Made by a program: the position numbers and the translations under genes
Origin: Candidatus Nitrosopumilus sp.
Lineage (GTDB): Archaea > Thermoproteota > Nitrososphaeria > Nitrososphaerales > Nitrosopumilaceae
DNA: 13,574 nt
NCBI GenBank assembly: GCA_022758935.1
Contig: JAEMQG010000049.1
Location: 1 to 13,574, forward strand
Direction of reading: 5' to 3'
In this document: positions 1-6,480 of the stretch, in pieces
Layout of the letters: each line of letters begins with the position of its first letter
Numbering within the stretch: position 1 is the stretch's first letter
Notes under the pieces: generated by a model
Told to the model about the DNA's origin: nothing
The model's input: only the letters and a program-made list of their open reading frames with translations
Database searches by the model: none

Positions 1-101
1 AACTAAAAGATCAACTAAAAGATCAACTAAAAGATCAACTAAAAGATCAACTAAAAGATCAACTAAAAGATCAACTAAAAGATCAACTAAAAGATCAACT
101 A
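1..101. repeat. 12-bp perfect tandem repeat at the left edge
   Basis: The unit AACTAAAAGATC occurs eight times without a mismatch (1-96), followed by the first five bases of a ninth unit (97-101). The array touches the window edge, so its full length is unknown. All third-codon positions are identical between copies, which points to recent expansion by slippage or recombination, not old copies kept by protein selection. Each unit carries one GATC. There are no spacers between units, so this is not a CRISPR array. Confidence 0.97.
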
Positions 102-143
102 ACAGAAGATAATACAGATGAATTGTATTTAAAATTGATCTAA
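3..143 (+). CDS. C-terminal end of a Leu-Lys-Asp-Gln repeat protein (5'-truncated)
   Basis: One forward frame is open from the left edge to TAA at 141-143. It reads eight LKDQ tetrapeptides and then a tail, LTEDNTDELYLKLI. Its N-terminus lies outside the window. The repeat is fully charged/polar except for a leucine every fourth residue, so a helical, rod-like or coiled-coil tail is the likely structure; this is inference. A second frame is also open across the array (Thr-Lys-Arg-Ser units, stopping at 110-112). I prefer the LKDQ frame because it is helix-forming and leaves the repeat into a normal-looking mixed acidic and hydrophobic C-terminus. The reverse strand also has an open frame (Asp-Leu-Leu-Val units). 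Function is not recognisable. Confidence 0.55.
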   Translation, partial: LKDQLKDQLKDQLKDQLKDQLKDQLKDQLKDQLTEDNTDELYLKLI

Positions 144-482
144 TGCATATCAATTATTTTCAGTTGGGCATCTAATCGAAGACAATTCACTGAAATTACA
201 TGAATTATTCAACAATATATCGATCCAATGTCTAACATATGAAATTTCTAGACATAATGCAGTGTTATGTCAATGAGAACAGTGTGGACCACATTTGATC
301 CTGCCAATCAAACATGTTTGAGATTGAACAAATCACAAGAGTTCACCGAATTGAAGTGTAATTAATATTTAGTACGTGTGTTTTACAGGTTCAAAAATAA
401 ACTCGTTTGTCTTGGCATTAGCCTAGTTTTTGGATGAGTTGATACTACATTTTAAAAACAGCTAGATATACATCAATTCAAA
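144..482. other. Intergenic stretch, no assignable gene
   Basis: About 340 bp of AT-rich DNA lie between the repeat-protein stop and the HTH-CBS gene. The only small frame that caught my eye is an ATG frame at 267-365 (32 codons plus stop). It has no clear promoter or ribosome binding site and I recognise nothing in it. The last 35 bp hold the promoter of the next gene. I see no tRNA-like arms. Confidence 0.6.
451..458 (+). promoter_or_regulatory. Putative TATA box of the HTH-CBS gene
   Basis: TTTAAAAA is centred about 28 nt before the TTG at 483. No Shine-Dalgarno lies between them. This spacing fits a leaderless archaeal transcript that begins at the start codon and therefore supports the TTG start. 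Confidence 0.5.
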
Positions 483-1040
483 TTGCTACCTCGAATTGAT
501 TCTATAAAACAAATGAGATTAAAAATTGGGATTACTCAAAAAAAACTTGCGTCTATGACCGGAGTTAGTACTTCAATGATTAATCAAATAGAATCAGGTA
601 GAAGTCAACCAAGCTATCATACCGCCAAAAAGATTTTTGATAATCTTGCAAGTTTAGAAGGAAAATCATCCTTTCACAAGGCAGGCGATTTTTGCAGTAA
701 AGATATTGTAAAGCTAAAACCTAGTAACACCCTGCTTGATGCAATAAAAAAAATGCATGAACTATCAATTAGTCAAATTCCTGTCTTTAATGGACAAGAA
801 CTTGTCGGAGTAATATCTGAAGATGGAATTGTCAAGCATCTTGCAGATGTAGGTGAATCTGAATTAAAAAATGCAAAATTATCAGACACTATGGAATCAG
901 TACCACCCATCGTTGATTATGATACACCAGCAAATGTTCTTGTGCCGTTAATTAGATATTCAAAGTGCATCCTAGTTTCAAAAAAATCAAAAATTATTGG
1001 AATCATAACTGCTTCAGACACTCTAAAAATGATGGAATAA
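483..1040 (+). CDS. HTH (XRE-type) transcriptional regulator with a CBS-domain pair
   Basis: This is a 185-residue protein. Residues 8-58 form a Cro/C1-type helix-turn-helix; its ITQKKLASMTGVSTSMINQI segment is the typical helix 2-turn-helix 3 pattern, followed by ESGRSQPS. Residues about 72-120 and 133-183 are two CBS motifs, each with the usual IPVF/GVIS or ILVS/GIIT strand pattern. CBS pairs typically bind adenosyl nucleotides, so the protein probably couples DNA binding to energy or nucleotide status; the ligand is not readable from sequence. The family is common in archaea. The TTG start at 483 is chosen because LPRIDSIKQMR is the customary N-terminus of these proteins and a TATA box is correctly placed; the first ATG (codon 11, at 513) would cut into the HTH. 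The gene stands alone and converges on the triosephosphate isomerase gene. Its DNA target is unknown. Confidence 0.9.
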   Translation: MLPRIDSIKQMRLKIGITQKKLASMTGVSTSMINQIESGRSQPSYHTAKKIFDNLASLEGKSSFHKAGDFCSKDIVKLKPSNTLLDAIKKMHELSISQIPVFNGQELVGVISEDGIVKHLADVGESELKNAKLSDTMESVPPIVDYDTPANVLVPLIRYSKCILVSKKSKIIGIITASDTLKMME

Positions 1041-1069
1041 TCAAATGATTATCATGGTGAATTAATCAT
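1037..1069 (+). terminator. Overlapping inverted repeats after the HTH-CBS stop
   Basis: Two mutually exclusive inverted repeats share one arm: ATAATCA/TGATTAT (1037-1052, covering the stop codon) and ATGATTA/TAATCAT (1045-1069, 11-nt loop). They sit between two convergent genes and may act in transcript ending or mRNA 3'-end folding. No strong T-run follows, so the terminator call is tentative. Confidence 0.3.
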
Positions 1070-1197
1070 CATGTTAATGCTTGTGAAATAATCAAACCAT
1101 GCCTCTAATCTTATCTATCTTTAGTATTCTTGAAATTCATCTAAATTATTAAAATTATAATTTCAAATAGAAAAATTCAGAAGAATAACGACAACTG

Positions 1198-1854
1198 TTA
1201 TTGCATAGCCTTTGAAAACTCGGCAATTATTTTGGACCAGTTTTTTGCCTTTATGATTCCACTTGCAACCAATATCCCTTTAGATCCTAACTCTAATGCC
1301 CTTGTAACATCATTTCCTGATACAATTCCTGCCCCGCAAAGTAATTTTGTTTTGTTTTTCTCACTTTTTATTACATCCGCTGCTTTTGCAATCAACTCTG
1401 GTCTTTCACTTGAGACTGCTTTCCCTGAACCAATTAATTCTGGTGGCTCTATTGCAATGTAATCTGGATTTAGTTTTACATATTTTTTAGCTTCTGTAAC
1501 ATCTTTAACACAAACAACTGAAATCATTTTTAATTCACGCAATTTTAAAACAAGCTGAGTTATGGCCTCACTTGAAATTCTATGTTCGCTATGATTAATC
1601 AAAGAACCGCTAACTTTGGATTTTTTTAGCAATTCTGGAATCATAAATCCTGTGGTACTCCCAACTTTTGCATTATCTACATGTTGGGCTAAAATCGGAA
1701 TTGAACTGTTCGCTACTAATCCAATTAGATGTTGCGGTGGCGCAATTGCAATTTTTATCTTGTATTTTTTTGAAGCCTCTTCAACAGTTTTTAGAAATTT
1801 AACTATTTTATCTCCTGAAATCTCTTCATAGTTTTTACAATTAATTATGAACAC
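1198..1854 (-). CDS. tpiA: Triosephosphate isomerase
   Basis: This enzyme interconverts dihydroxyacetone phosphate and glyceraldehyde-3-phosphate in the cytoplasm; in a thaumarchaeon it would serve mainly gluconeogenesis. At 218 residues it has the short archaeal form of the (beta/alpha)8 barrel (bacterial and eukaryotic enzymes are about 250). Visible active-site elements are N5/K7 in FIINCKNY, catalytic His88 in HSEHR, catalytic Glu136 in AIEPPE, the following loop-6 lid (about 137-147, ELIGSGKAV) and the phosphate-binding GAGIVSG (174-180). The start is GTG at 1854; the strand-1 residues FIIN follow immediately, so no upstream extension is needed. It is the last of four co-directional genes, but 44 bp separate it from the SemiSWEET gene and it has its own TATA box, so it is probably also transcribed alone. 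Confidence 0.96.
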   Translation of the reverse strand: MFIINCKNYEEISGDKIVKFLKTVEEASKKYKIKIAIAPPQHLIGLVANSSIPILAQHVDNAKVGSTTGFMIPELLKKSKVSGSLINHSEHRISSEAITQLVLKLRELKMISVVCVKDVTEAKKYVKLNPDYIAIEPPELIGSGKAVSSERPELIAKAADVIKSEKNKTKLLCGAGIVSGNDVTRALELGSKGILVASGIIKAKNWSKIIAEFSKAMQ

Positions 1855-1872
1855 TATTTGAAAATTTCTGCA

Positions 1873-1882
1873 TTATATTTAA
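1873..1882 (-). promoter_or_regulatory. Putative TATA box of triosephosphate isomerase
   Basis: On the minus strand TTAAATATAA is centred about 24 nt before the GTG at 1854. The spacing fits a leaderless transcript. It lies between the SemiSWEET stop and the isomerase start. Confidence 0.55.
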
Positions 1883-1898
1883 TCCTTGATTGGATTTT

Positions 1899-2192
1899 TC
1901 ACTGATTCATCTTTGATATCTTATCGTATCTTTTCTTCATAAAAAATACCGTCATCATAAGAAAGATTGCTGAAATATTCGTGCCTATGATAAACACATC
2001 CCCAACTATAACCCCATAAATTAACCACAAGATGGATCCTCCAGAAATAAATATCATGAGATATTTTGAAACATCTTTGAGACTCTTTGTTTTATATCCC
2101 TTGATAATTTGCTCAACCCACCCAGATAAAATCAAAACTCCTGCAGCTATTCCCAATATGTTTAATAAAGTTCCATCAATTTGCACAGTCAT
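1899..2192 (-). CDS. SemiSWEET/MtN3-like three-helix membrane protein
   Basis: This is a 97-residue protein with three predicted membrane helices (about 10-29, 44-63 and 66-85), the size of a SemiSWEET half-transporter. Such proteins dimerise and carry small sugars in bacteria. Supporting motifs are the helix 1-2 loop YKTKSLKDVS (33-42), the pocket tryptophan W56 in LWLIYG and the pocket asparagine N72 in helix 3, both matching the conserved Trp/Asn pair of the family. The proline of the PQ motif is replaced: the sequence here is V26-E27-Q28. The ATG at 2192 lies 4 bp after the polymerase stop, so it is almost certainly co-transcribed with the polymerase gene. Substrate is unknown, and a sugar-transport role is family inference only. 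Confidence 0.85.
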   Translation of the reverse strand: MTVQIDGTLLNILGIAAGVLILSGWVEQIIKGYKTKSLKDVSKYLMIFISGGSILWLIYGVIVGDVFIIGTNISAIFLMMTVFFMKKRYDKISKMNQ

Positions 2193-2196
2193 ATCT

Positions 2197-4755
2197 TTAA
2201 TTCCAAAAAAACTCGTCCAGGCCAGTTTGCTTTGGTTTTCCTAACATTGTTGCAAAATCCAAATCCATCGAAGATGTAATTTGATCCAATGTTGATTCCA
2301 TAAACTCCATGTATTTCTTTGAATCTATCTCTTCTTTTTTTGCCATCTCTACTGGTTTTACTCCAGGCTTGTTTAAGATTTTAACATACGATATTTTATC
2401 TCCTTTTTTTACCTCTCTAATTGATTCAAGTAGTCTCGCAGCCTGTATGTGCTGGGGTACGGTTTTGATGTATTCTGATGGAGCTTTGCTAATCATCACA
2501 TTGAATGTGAGATCTTCCAACGGTATTTCTTTAGATTCTACTTTTTTTGCACAGGTTGCAATTTTTTCTGTGATTTGTTTTTTTGCTCGCTCAAAGTCTT
2601 CCACTGTTTCTACACGTGATAACACATCAAGTAACTCATAAAACAATTTTCTGATAAATGGTGGTGTATGTGATTTTTTCCCTGTTAATCCTTTTACGTC
2701 TACGCTTCCTGATTTAGTTACACCCAGATAGTTTTTCTTTCTATTACTTAGGACGCAATATCTGTATATTTTGTCAATTTCCAAGTCTACCCCATGCTCT
2801 TTTTTTGCCTGCTCTATTACAATGTGAATTTGATCATCTGTAGGTTTTTTAAGAAATAACGAATCTGTATCCCCATAAATAACTTCAATTCCTATTGCCT
2901 CACATTTTTTTATGGTCTCCAAAATCGTGTATCTGCCAATTGCAGTTGTTGCCTCTGCTGCAGGAAGAAAATACAATGGAAAAATCTCTGCACCCATTAC
3001 TCCATAACTTGCATTTAGAATTACTTTGAGTGCTTGACTTACTACCGTGTATTGCTGCCTTTGCTCATCCGTGAGCGTCTCTTTTTTTGAGAGACTCTTG
3101 TAGTAATTTACTCTCAAATCCCTCAATGAGCCAATAATTATTGCGGTAAGTCCATTTCTTTTTGTACATGTCCAATGATTTGTCTGCGGTATTGTATTTT
3201 TCTTGCATTCTTCATGAGAACATCTTACTGTTTCATATGAAATGTTCCTCACCTTTATTATACTTGGATACAGACTAGCAAAATCCATTACAACCACATC
3301 AAAATGAATTCCTTCTTTTGGGTCTATTACTAGTCCTCCTCTGTACTTTTTATCTTTGATTACTGCGTTTGATAACACGCCTTCTGATCTTAGCTCTAGC
3401 TCTTCTCTTTTTGGAATTAATGCATTTCTCTGCCTGTGCTCGTAGTAGAATAAACTCCTAATCCACTGTGATACTCCCATTCTTGCAATGTCGTCAATTG
3501 GCATTCTTCCAATTCTGGCAATGATTACCAGCAAATCCATTAAGAGATCATTATTGAAACTTGTAAGTTCGTATGTTAGCAGTGCATCATTGTAACAATA
3601 GTTTGCGGTTTGGTAAAGACTGAGTTGATCAAACGCTAATCCGTAATCTATCTTTTCTTTGTTTAAAAGTGCCTTTGACACACTGTTTAAAGAAAAATCT
3701 GTATATTTTTGGCTAAACGCATAAATTTGAAATGAACGATTTGATAGAGTTCTATACAAATCAAGATGTACCCCGCGTTTTAGTGTGGCCGAATCTTTCA
3801 TCATGTAAAGTGGGTTATTTTCATTTTTGATTCCAAGCCTCTCTGCTCTGTTATACAAATACGGTAGATCAAACTCGTCTCCGTTATATGTTACAACAAA
3901 AGGAAAATCTTCGATTATTTTAAAAGCATCTTGAATCATGTCTTTTTCTTTGCTCTGATCATAAAATGTCACACTGATGTTTTGACCAAGATCGTTTGTC
4001 CCTTCATCTGTTCCCTCTGTTCTTAACACAAAAATCTGATCAAATCCATTGGTTCCCTTTAGTCCTATGGCTGTAACTTTTTTTTCTGCAATTTTTGGAT
4101 CTGGAATTCTTCCAATTTCTGCCTCTACTTCAATATCTACACTTAATCTTTTAATTCTGGGTATTGGCTGATTGAGTAAATCTGCCCATTCAGAAATTAA
4201 TTCTTTAAACTCCTTTGGGTCTACCATATTTTCACTATCTACTTTATCCCACAACAAACTTTTCAACGCAAGTTTAACTTCACTTGCTATTTCCAAATCA
4301 TGTGGTTTTATTTTACCCTCTACTATCTCATAATATTTTCCTACAATTAGTGCTCTGTCATAAAGATAATTTTCATAATATTTTATGTCCGATTCCCACG
4401 TTTCAATAATATTTCTAATACTTTTGTCTCCAGTTGTACCTCCAATTGTAAGGGGATCCGCAACTGTTATTTTTGACATGTTAATTTCTTCATCTTTCAT
4501 CATATCGTATCGTTTCACGGTTTTAATTTCTAAAACATCATCTCTTTCTTGAAGAAAATCTAATTCATCCGGAGATAATCTGGAATAACAATATGGTTTG
4601 TGTCCTGTTTCATCATGCCATAAAATTAATTTCTGTGATTCTGGTTCGTAGAATTTCAAGACGGGTGTCCTTGTTATGTTATCATATGCTGCTGATACTA
4701 ACATTGATGGCGGCATTGAACTATTTTTTTTTGTTTCTTTCATGTTAATTTGCAT
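2197..4755 (-). CDS. polB: Family B DNA polymerase with 3'-5' exonuclease (PolB)
   Basis: This is an 852-residue replicative/repair-type family-B polymerase. The exonuclease motifs are intact: Exo I D207-I-E209, Exo II N291-GDEFD296 and Exo III Y386-CYN-D390. The polymerase motifs are intact: motif A DFASLYPSII (491-500), motif B K577-VIL-N581-ASYG, motif C YGDTDS (627-632) and KKNY (673-676). Between motifs A and B, C512/H514/C517 and H527/C530 form a possible metal-binding cluster. The C-terminus QTGLDEFF (843-850) is a textbook PIP box, implying tethering to the PCNA sliding clamp. The ATG at 4755 is 8 bp after the dCMP deaminase stop and preceded by GTGATC, which can pair with the end of archaeal 16S rRNA; an in-frame ATG at codon 5 is an alternative. 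It sits in the middle of a deaminase-polymerase-SemiSWEET operon. No frameshift or intein is seen. Confidence 0.97.
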   Translation of the reverse strand: MQINMKETKKNSSMPPSMLVSAAYDNITRTPVLKFYEPESQKLILWHDETGHKPYCYSRLSPDELDFLQERDDVLEIKTVKRYDMMKDEEINMSKITVADPLTIGGTTGDKSIRNIIETWESDIKYYENYLYDRALIVGKYYEIVEGKIKPHDLEIASEVKLALKSLLWDKVDSENMVDPKEFKELISEWADLLNQPIPRIKRLSVDIEVEAEIGRIPDPKIAEKKVTAIGLKGTNGFDQIFVLRTEGTDEGTNDLGQNISVTFYDQSKEKDMIQDAFKIIEDFPFVVTYNGDEFDLPYLYNRAERLGIKNENNPLYMMKDSATLKRGVHLDLYRTLSNRSFQIYAFSQKYTDFSLNSVSKALLNKEKIDYGLAFDQLSLYQTANYCYNDALLTYELTSFNNDLLMDLLVIIARIGRMPIDDIARMGVSQWIRSLFYYEHRQRNALIPKREELELRSEGVLSNAVIKDKKYRGGLVIDPKEGIHFDVVVMDFASLYPSIIKVRNISYETVRCSHEECKKNTIPQTNHWTCTKRNGLTAIIIGSLRDLRVNYYKSLSKKETLTDEQRQQYTVVSQALKVILNASYGVMGAEIFPLYFLPAAEATTAIGRYTILETIKKCEAIGIEVIYGDTDSLFLKKPTDDQIHIVIEQAKKEHGVDLEIDKIYRYCVLSNRKKNYLGVTKSGSVDVKGLTGKKSHTPPFIRKLFYELLDVLSRVETVEDFERAKKQITEKIATCAKKVESKEIPLEDLTFNVMISKAPSEYIKTVPQHIQAARLLESIREVKKGDKISYVKILNKPGVKPVEMAKKEEIDSKKYMEFMESTLDQITSSMDLDFATMLGKPKQTGLDEFFWN

Positions 4756-4757
4756 GT

Positions 4758-4763
4758 GATCAC
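4758..4763 (-). promoter_or_regulatory. Possible ribosome binding site of polB
   Basis: GTGATC lies two bases before the ATG in the 8-bp gap after the deaminase stop. It is complementary to the GATCAC that normally precedes CCTCC at the 3' end of archaeal 16S rRNA. An internal operon gene cannot be leaderless, so a site like this is expected. The same hexamer precedes the MFS transporter start (8629-8634). Confidence 0.35.
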
Positions 4764-5291
4764 TTAGAGGGAATTTTCATATTTGCTAACTAATTCTTTT
4801 GCCCATCTTGCAATTCTTCTTTTGTCAAGGTGAATTACTTCTACTCCTGCCTCTTTTAATAATTCAAAATCTGTTTCTGGATAAGAATCCAGACAGACGA
4901 ATTTTCTAATTCCTATGGTGATTGCCATCTTTGTGCATTCTAAACACGGAACAAATGTAGTATACAGTATTGCTCCTTGAATTCCAGCCTCGATTCCTAA
5001 AATTGCACAATGCATTATTGCGTTTGCTTCTGCGTGATTGCAAAGACATCTATCTAAAGATGCCCCTGATTCAATCTTCCCCTCCATTCTTAACTGACAT
5101 CGTTTACATCCTCCTTCAAAGCAATTTTTGATTCCTGGTGGTGTTCCATTGTATCCTGTTGCTAATTGTCTATTTTTTCGTACAATAACTGCCCCTACCT
5201 GTCTAGTCATACAATTTGAGCGAAGCTTGGCCAACTCTGCTTGAAGCATAAAATATTCATCCCAACCCGGCCTCTCAAAAGATACACTCAC
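4764..5291 (-). CDS. dcd: dCMP deaminase (zinc-dependent deoxycytidylate deaminase)
   Basis: This enzyme hydrolytically deaminates dCMP to dUMP, the substrate for thymidylate synthesis. The protein is 175 residues from the GTG at 5291. The cytidine-deaminase zinc site is clear: H86-A-E88 in CNHAEANAIM (ligand His and catalytic Glu) and P115-C116-xx-C119 in VPCLECTKM. Extra cysteines at 57, 62, 65, 82 and 84 resemble the second zinc site of T4-type dCMP deaminases. A TTG eight codons upstream (5315) would give a longer protein, but that TTG lies inside the best TATA element, so I prefer GTG at 5291, giving MSVSFERPGWDEYF. It is the first gene of the operon with DNA polymerase B 8 bp downstream, coupling precursor supply to DNA synthesis. 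The gene symbol dcd is often used for dCTP deaminase, a different enzyme; here it is used loosely. Confidence 0.93.
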   Translation of the reverse strand: MSVSFERPGWDEYFMLQAELAKLRSNCMTRQVGAVIVRKNRQLATGYNGTPPGIKNCFEGGCKRCQLRMEGKIESGASLDRCLCNHAEANAIMHCAILGIEAGIQGAILYTTFVPCLECTKMAITIGIRKFVCLDSYPETDFELLKEAGVEVIHLDKRRIARWAKELVSKYENSL

Positions 5292-5312
5292 ACAACTAAT
5301 TGCCTTTTTGTT

Positions 5313-5320
5313 CAATATAT
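5313..5320 (-). promoter_or_regulatory. Putative TATA box of the dCMP deaminase-polB operon
   Basis: On the minus strand AATATATT is centred about 25 nt before the GTG at 5291. This is the expected distance for a leaderless transcript beginning at that GTG, and it overlaps the alternative TTG at 5313-5315. Confidence 0.5.
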
Positions 5321-5631
5321 TGATTCATGAAGCATCTTAATTGCATCTAATCCTAGTATTTTAGAAAATAGTCTGATTCTGCATTTTTTAAATCAGTTGA
5401 TCTAATTTTAATGAATTATTGGGACTCCGAAATTTTTTCTAGTGATAATTGACCTTCAATCTATGCAGTGGTTATATAATTAACCGCAAGTAATAGAATC
5501 GAGAGTTAACACCCATCTTAAATCTAAACAGGCACAATATGTTTAAAATTGATCTCAGATTTATCTTCTTTGTATACTATTTTAAACTCATTAAACTATG
5601 ATCCTGGTTTGTAATCTGAAATCACATTAAC
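5321..5631. other. Divergent intergenic region between dCMP deaminase and the ESCRT-III-like gene
   Basis: This stretch of about 310 bp carries the promoter regions of two divergent transcription units. A strong TATA-like TTATATAAT lies at 5472-5480 on the plus strand, 150 bp before the next start; it could drive a long leader or a small RNA. The short palindromic context GTTA...TAAC around it (5471-5484) may be a regulator site. The second TATA candidate is listed separately. I find no convincing gene. Confidence 0.45.
5578..5586 (+). promoter_or_regulatory. Putative TATA box of the ESCRT-III-like gene
   Basis: TATTTTAAA is centred about 50 nt before the ATG at 5632, which would leave a short leader of about 25 nt. 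No obvious Shine-Dalgarno lies in that leader. The TATA-like element at 5472-5480 is a competing candidate. Confidence 0.35.
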
Positions 5632-6255
5632 ATGCAACAGAACTGGAATAATCCACAATCAAAAGGGCTAACAGAACATTTTCAGGGATTAAAAAAGGAA
5701 GCACCATTAAAACCCCGAATCCAACACTCTCTTACACAATTAACAAAAACAATATCTTCTCTTGATTATAAAGTAAAAAGCCTTGATGACAAAGATGCTA
5801 AATTATTCAATAGAATAGTATCTGCAAAAAAGAATCACGATTCAACAACATGTAAAATCATTGCAAACGAATTAGTAGAATTAAGAAAAAATAAAAAAAT
5901 ATTGACCACTTTGAAATTATCTCTGGAGCAAGTCAATCTTAGGCTATCCACAGTTCAAGATTTGGGTGACGCAATGGTCTCACTAAGACCTGTTCTAGCT
6001 ACAATGAATGCATTAAAACCTGCCTTAGGCAGAATAATGCCTGAAGTTAGCCGTGAATTTGAGTCCTTGTTTGGAATTCTAAATGAATCCATCTCTGGTT
6101 CATTTGAAGGAAGCTTTGATATGGATGGTGTCTCAAATGAGGAAACTGAAAACATTCTCAAAGAAGCAGCGGCAGTAGCTGGAAATCGTATTGGTGACAA
6201 ATTCCCTTCAACCCCATCTGGAATCTCTTCATCAAATTCAGTTGGATTGGAATAA
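5632..6255 (+). CDS. ESCRT-III/CdvB-family (Snf7-like) protein, short paralogue
   Basis: This is a 207-residue, helix-rich protein. Residues about 28-105 form the long basic alpha1-alpha2 hairpin of ESCRT-III proteins (LKPRIQ at its start, RKNKKILTTLKLSLEQVNLRLSTV at its end, read here across 86-108). Residues 109-152 match the third and fourth helices of archaeal CdvB (LRPVLATMNALKPALGRIMPEVSREFESL, spanning 118-146). A C-terminal acidic helix (168-185) follows a flexible GSFEGSFDMDG linker. CdvB proteins polymerise on membranes and, with the Vps4-like CdvC ATPase, cut the division neck in Thaumarchaeota. This copy has no winged-helix tail and is shorter than main CdvB, so it is probably one of the thaumarchaeal paralogues. 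No cdvA or cdvC is nearby. It precedes the tubulin-like gene by 225 bp on the same strand, each with its own promoter. Confidence 0.85.
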   Translation: MQQNWNNPQSKGLTEHFQGLKKEAPLKPRIQHSLTQLTKTISSLDYKVKSLDDKDAKLFNRIVSAKKNHDSTTCKIIANELVELRKNKKILTTLKLSLEQVNLRLSTVQDLGDAMVSLRPVLATMNALKPALGRIMPEVSREFESLFGILNESISGSFEGSFDMDGVSNEETENILKEAAAVAGNRIGDKFPSTPSGISSSNSVGLE

Positions 6256-6448
6256 TCTAAAAACAAAACATAATCTAAAAATTATCGGTGGGTTCAAAAT
6301 ATTTGGCAGTTGAATCAACCCCACATTAGATGCTTCTAACATTTTTTTGCAGTCTAGCATAATTTTTTAATTGTTCTATTAACAATTAAAAATATCGACA
6401 AGAGATAAAATTGGTATGATTTCTTCTATTCTCTTATTAATGAGAAGA

Positions 6449-6457
6449 TTATATTAA
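6449..6457 (+). promoter_or_regulatory. Putative TATA box of the tubulin-like operon
   Basis: TTATATTAA is centred 28 nt before the ATG at 6481, with no Shine-Dalgarno between, which fits a leaderless transcript. Just upstream, ATTCTC (6429-6434) and GAGAAG (6442-6447) nearly mirror each other and could be a regulator site over the BRE/TATA region. Confidence 0.5.
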
Positions 6458-6480
6458 TCTCAACAGGTTAAATTATAATT

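Noticed and set aside
1..101. CRISPR array
   Set aside because: The repeats are 12 bp, directly head-to-tail and have no spacers; they also encode a regular tetrapeptide.
267..365. Small plus-strand gene of 32 codons before the HTH-CBS gene
   Set aside because: It has no convincing promoter or ribosome binding site, no recognisable product, and a length expected by chance.
2309..2641. Plus-strand frame inside the polymerase gene
   Set aside because: It is antisense to the conserved C-terminal part of DNA polymerase B; its hydrophobic look comes from complementing charged codons.
5321..5404. Minus-strand protein-like piece ending ILGLDAIKMLHESIY before the dCMP deaminase promoter
   Set aside because: It is only about 27 codons with no start codon before a TGA, and it overlaps the promoter region; probably chance.
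6290..6310. tRNA T-arm-like GGTTCAAA
   Set aside because: The flanking bases do not pair as a T-stem and no anticodon or acceptor stem can be built; the similar GGTTCAAA at 388-395 fails in the same way.
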